Positions 54,365 to 55,325 of a stretch of DNA of 55,325 bases are shown in pieces. The notes beneath the pieces were generated by a model, which saw only the letters and a list, made by a program, of their open reading frames with translations, made no database searches and had not been told where the DNA came from. Position numbers and translations under genes: made by a program. This DNA is from Darksidea phi (taxonomy: Eukaryota; Ascomycota; Dothideomycetes; Pleosporales; Lentitheciaceae). How positions within the stretch are numbered: position 1 is the first letter of the stretch; every line of letters starts with the position of its first letter. The stretch spans positions 380,394 through 435,718 of the forward strand of contig JASJFT010000015.1 of the NCBI GenBank assembly GCA_030770425.1, given 5' to 3'.

Positions 54365-55059
54365 GCGAGAAGCTTGTTGGTCAGACCTTTGGTTGAACCG
54401 ACATGAACTGTAGGATTCGCTCATTAGATCCTGCCACTGGACTTGGGCTATATAGAACAGGTGAATAAGTGCATTTTGTTTTAGCACGTGACTACCCCCA
54501 GCTGCCGCGGCGGCAACGATGCGCAGCGATACCGCAGGCGATATGGCCATGGTAATTATCTGATGATTAGCTACAGTGCGTACTCCTATGGACATGAATG
54601 CGGCTGGGCTGGACGGTCATGGCGCTGACTAGACGTCGAGAAGGTCACTGGGCGAGGATAAGAATAGAGGGACAGCTAAGCCCCGGGCGACAAGGGCGTG
54701 CCACACCATAGTAGCGGCATCGACATGCACGACGCGCGCCCTTCACCCGCATCTTCGACGCATGCCGGTCGCGGCTCGGTGCTGGGCATCTGGAGTTTTG
54801 GGCGCCTGCACTAGGGACCTCGACGTCCGGGCGCCTGTCGAAGCGTCGACGAGTCGAAGAGCGGCGGCCAAGCGCGCGCCCAGAGACGAAGCACAGAGGT
54901 GCCGCCGCGCAGCCGTCAGCGTCCTCAGCCACGCTTAGACCATGCACCGCGCTGATGGAGACGGCCCCCGACGAGCCTTTTATCAACTTGGCCTGCGCTG
55001 CTCCCGCCTTTGCTCCCCTTCGCCCTCGCGCCCCTCGCTGCGAGCGCTGCTAGCACACC
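54365..55059. other. Intergenic, GC-rich toward the right
   Basis: Separates the SDR pseudogene from the partial gene at the end. Overlapping frames at 54645-55059 are Arg/Ala-rich and chance-like. The promoter of the partial PAP2-like gene must be here. Confidence 0.55.
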
Positions 55060-55325
55060 ATGGACGAGTGGAACAACAAGCTCCCGGAGCGCCTGCCCTT
55101 TTCCAAGAAGCGCCTGCCCAAGAAGGTCATATTCTCGTGCGTCGCGCCTTCCTGCCCGCCAGAGCCCCCCCCGATGCCAAACATCCAATCTTGGAAGCTG
55201 ACCACCTGAGCCCAGATACATCCTCGACTACGTGATCATAGTGTGAGTCCCGCCGGAGCCGGCGGCCGGCGACACACCACCGCGCCCCACAACGCCCCCC
55301 GCCCCGACGCCAGCAGACACACCCC
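55060..55325 (+). CDS. 5' part of a probable PAP2-type lipid phosphatase (truncated by window end)
   Basis: Exons 55060..55136 and 55216..55242 are supported, after which an intron starts (GTGAGT) and runs past the window end. The start reads MDEWNNKLPERLPFSKKRLP; splicing gives KKVIFSYILDYVIIV, the beginning of a first membrane helix. This short cytosolic basic tail followed by SYILDYV resembles fungal Dpp1/Lpp1-like PAP2 enzymes (diacylglycerol pyrophosphate phosphatases). The catalytic motifs would lie outside the window, so the assignment is tentative. The 79-nt intron has a GTGCGT donor and a CCCAG acceptor. Confidence 0.5.

Overview
This window is nuclear DNA of a filamentous ascomycete, most likely a dothideomycete-type Pezizomycotina. 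The reasons are short GT-AG introns (about 38 to 140 nt) with CTNAY-like branch sites, and a gene set of Zn2Cys6 regulators, a Pth11-like receptor, small secreted effector-like proteins and a fungal Dsc-complex subunit. The class assignment is inference. Splice models were built by hand by matching donor and acceptor phase to conserved protein blocks.

Layout. 0-9.3 kb: a homopolymer-rich contig edge, then a divergent pair (respiratory supercomplex factor Rcf1 on minus, a DUF1746/Dsc4 subunit of the Golgi Dsc E3 ligase on plus), a 4.7 kb stretch with no convincing gene, and a bZIP transcription factor on minus. 9.3-18.5 kb: about 9 kb with no intact gene. It is GC-rich with simple repeats at first and AT-richer from about 14.7 kb, and it holds one decayed Gln/Pro-rich reading frame near 16.3-17.3 kb.

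18.5-43 kb: an accessory-looking, gene-sparse block. It contains an SMP-30/regucalcin-like lactonase with a potential myristoylated N-terminus, an unusual zinc-cluster regulator, a monocarboxylate-type MFS transporter, a secreted Thr/Pro-rich PAN-like protein, a degenerate RING-like protein, a Vcx1/CAX-type Ca2+/H+ exchanger whose model needs a 4-nt microexon, a Pth11-like seven-helix receptor followed by a Zn2Cys6 regulator, and a tandem pair of small secreted paralogues. No secondary-metabolite backbone enzyme is visible, so I do not call a biosynthetic cluster.

43-52.5 kb: a dense housekeeping block. It contains Rab5/Vps21 and the phosphoinositide phosphatase Sac1 (divergent, 307 bp apart), an unknown small protein, an intron-containing tRNA-Trp-like locus, the MICOS core subunit Mic60, and an unknown two-helix membrane protein. 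52.5-55.3 kb: a broken short-chain dehydrogenase with a small inverted-repeat-bounded insert, then the 5' end of a probable PAP2-type lipid phosphatase cut by the window end.

Taken together, conserved organelle and trafficking genes (Rcf1, Dsc4, Rab5, Sac1, Mic60) flank a lineage-variable interior of sensors, regulators, a transporter and secreted proteins. I found no CRISPR, phage-like or recognisable intact transposon sequence. The most unusual observations are the 4-nt microexon, a possible 38-nt intron in the transporter, the tandem secreted pair, and the tRNA-Trp-like locus with an incomplete anticodon stem.
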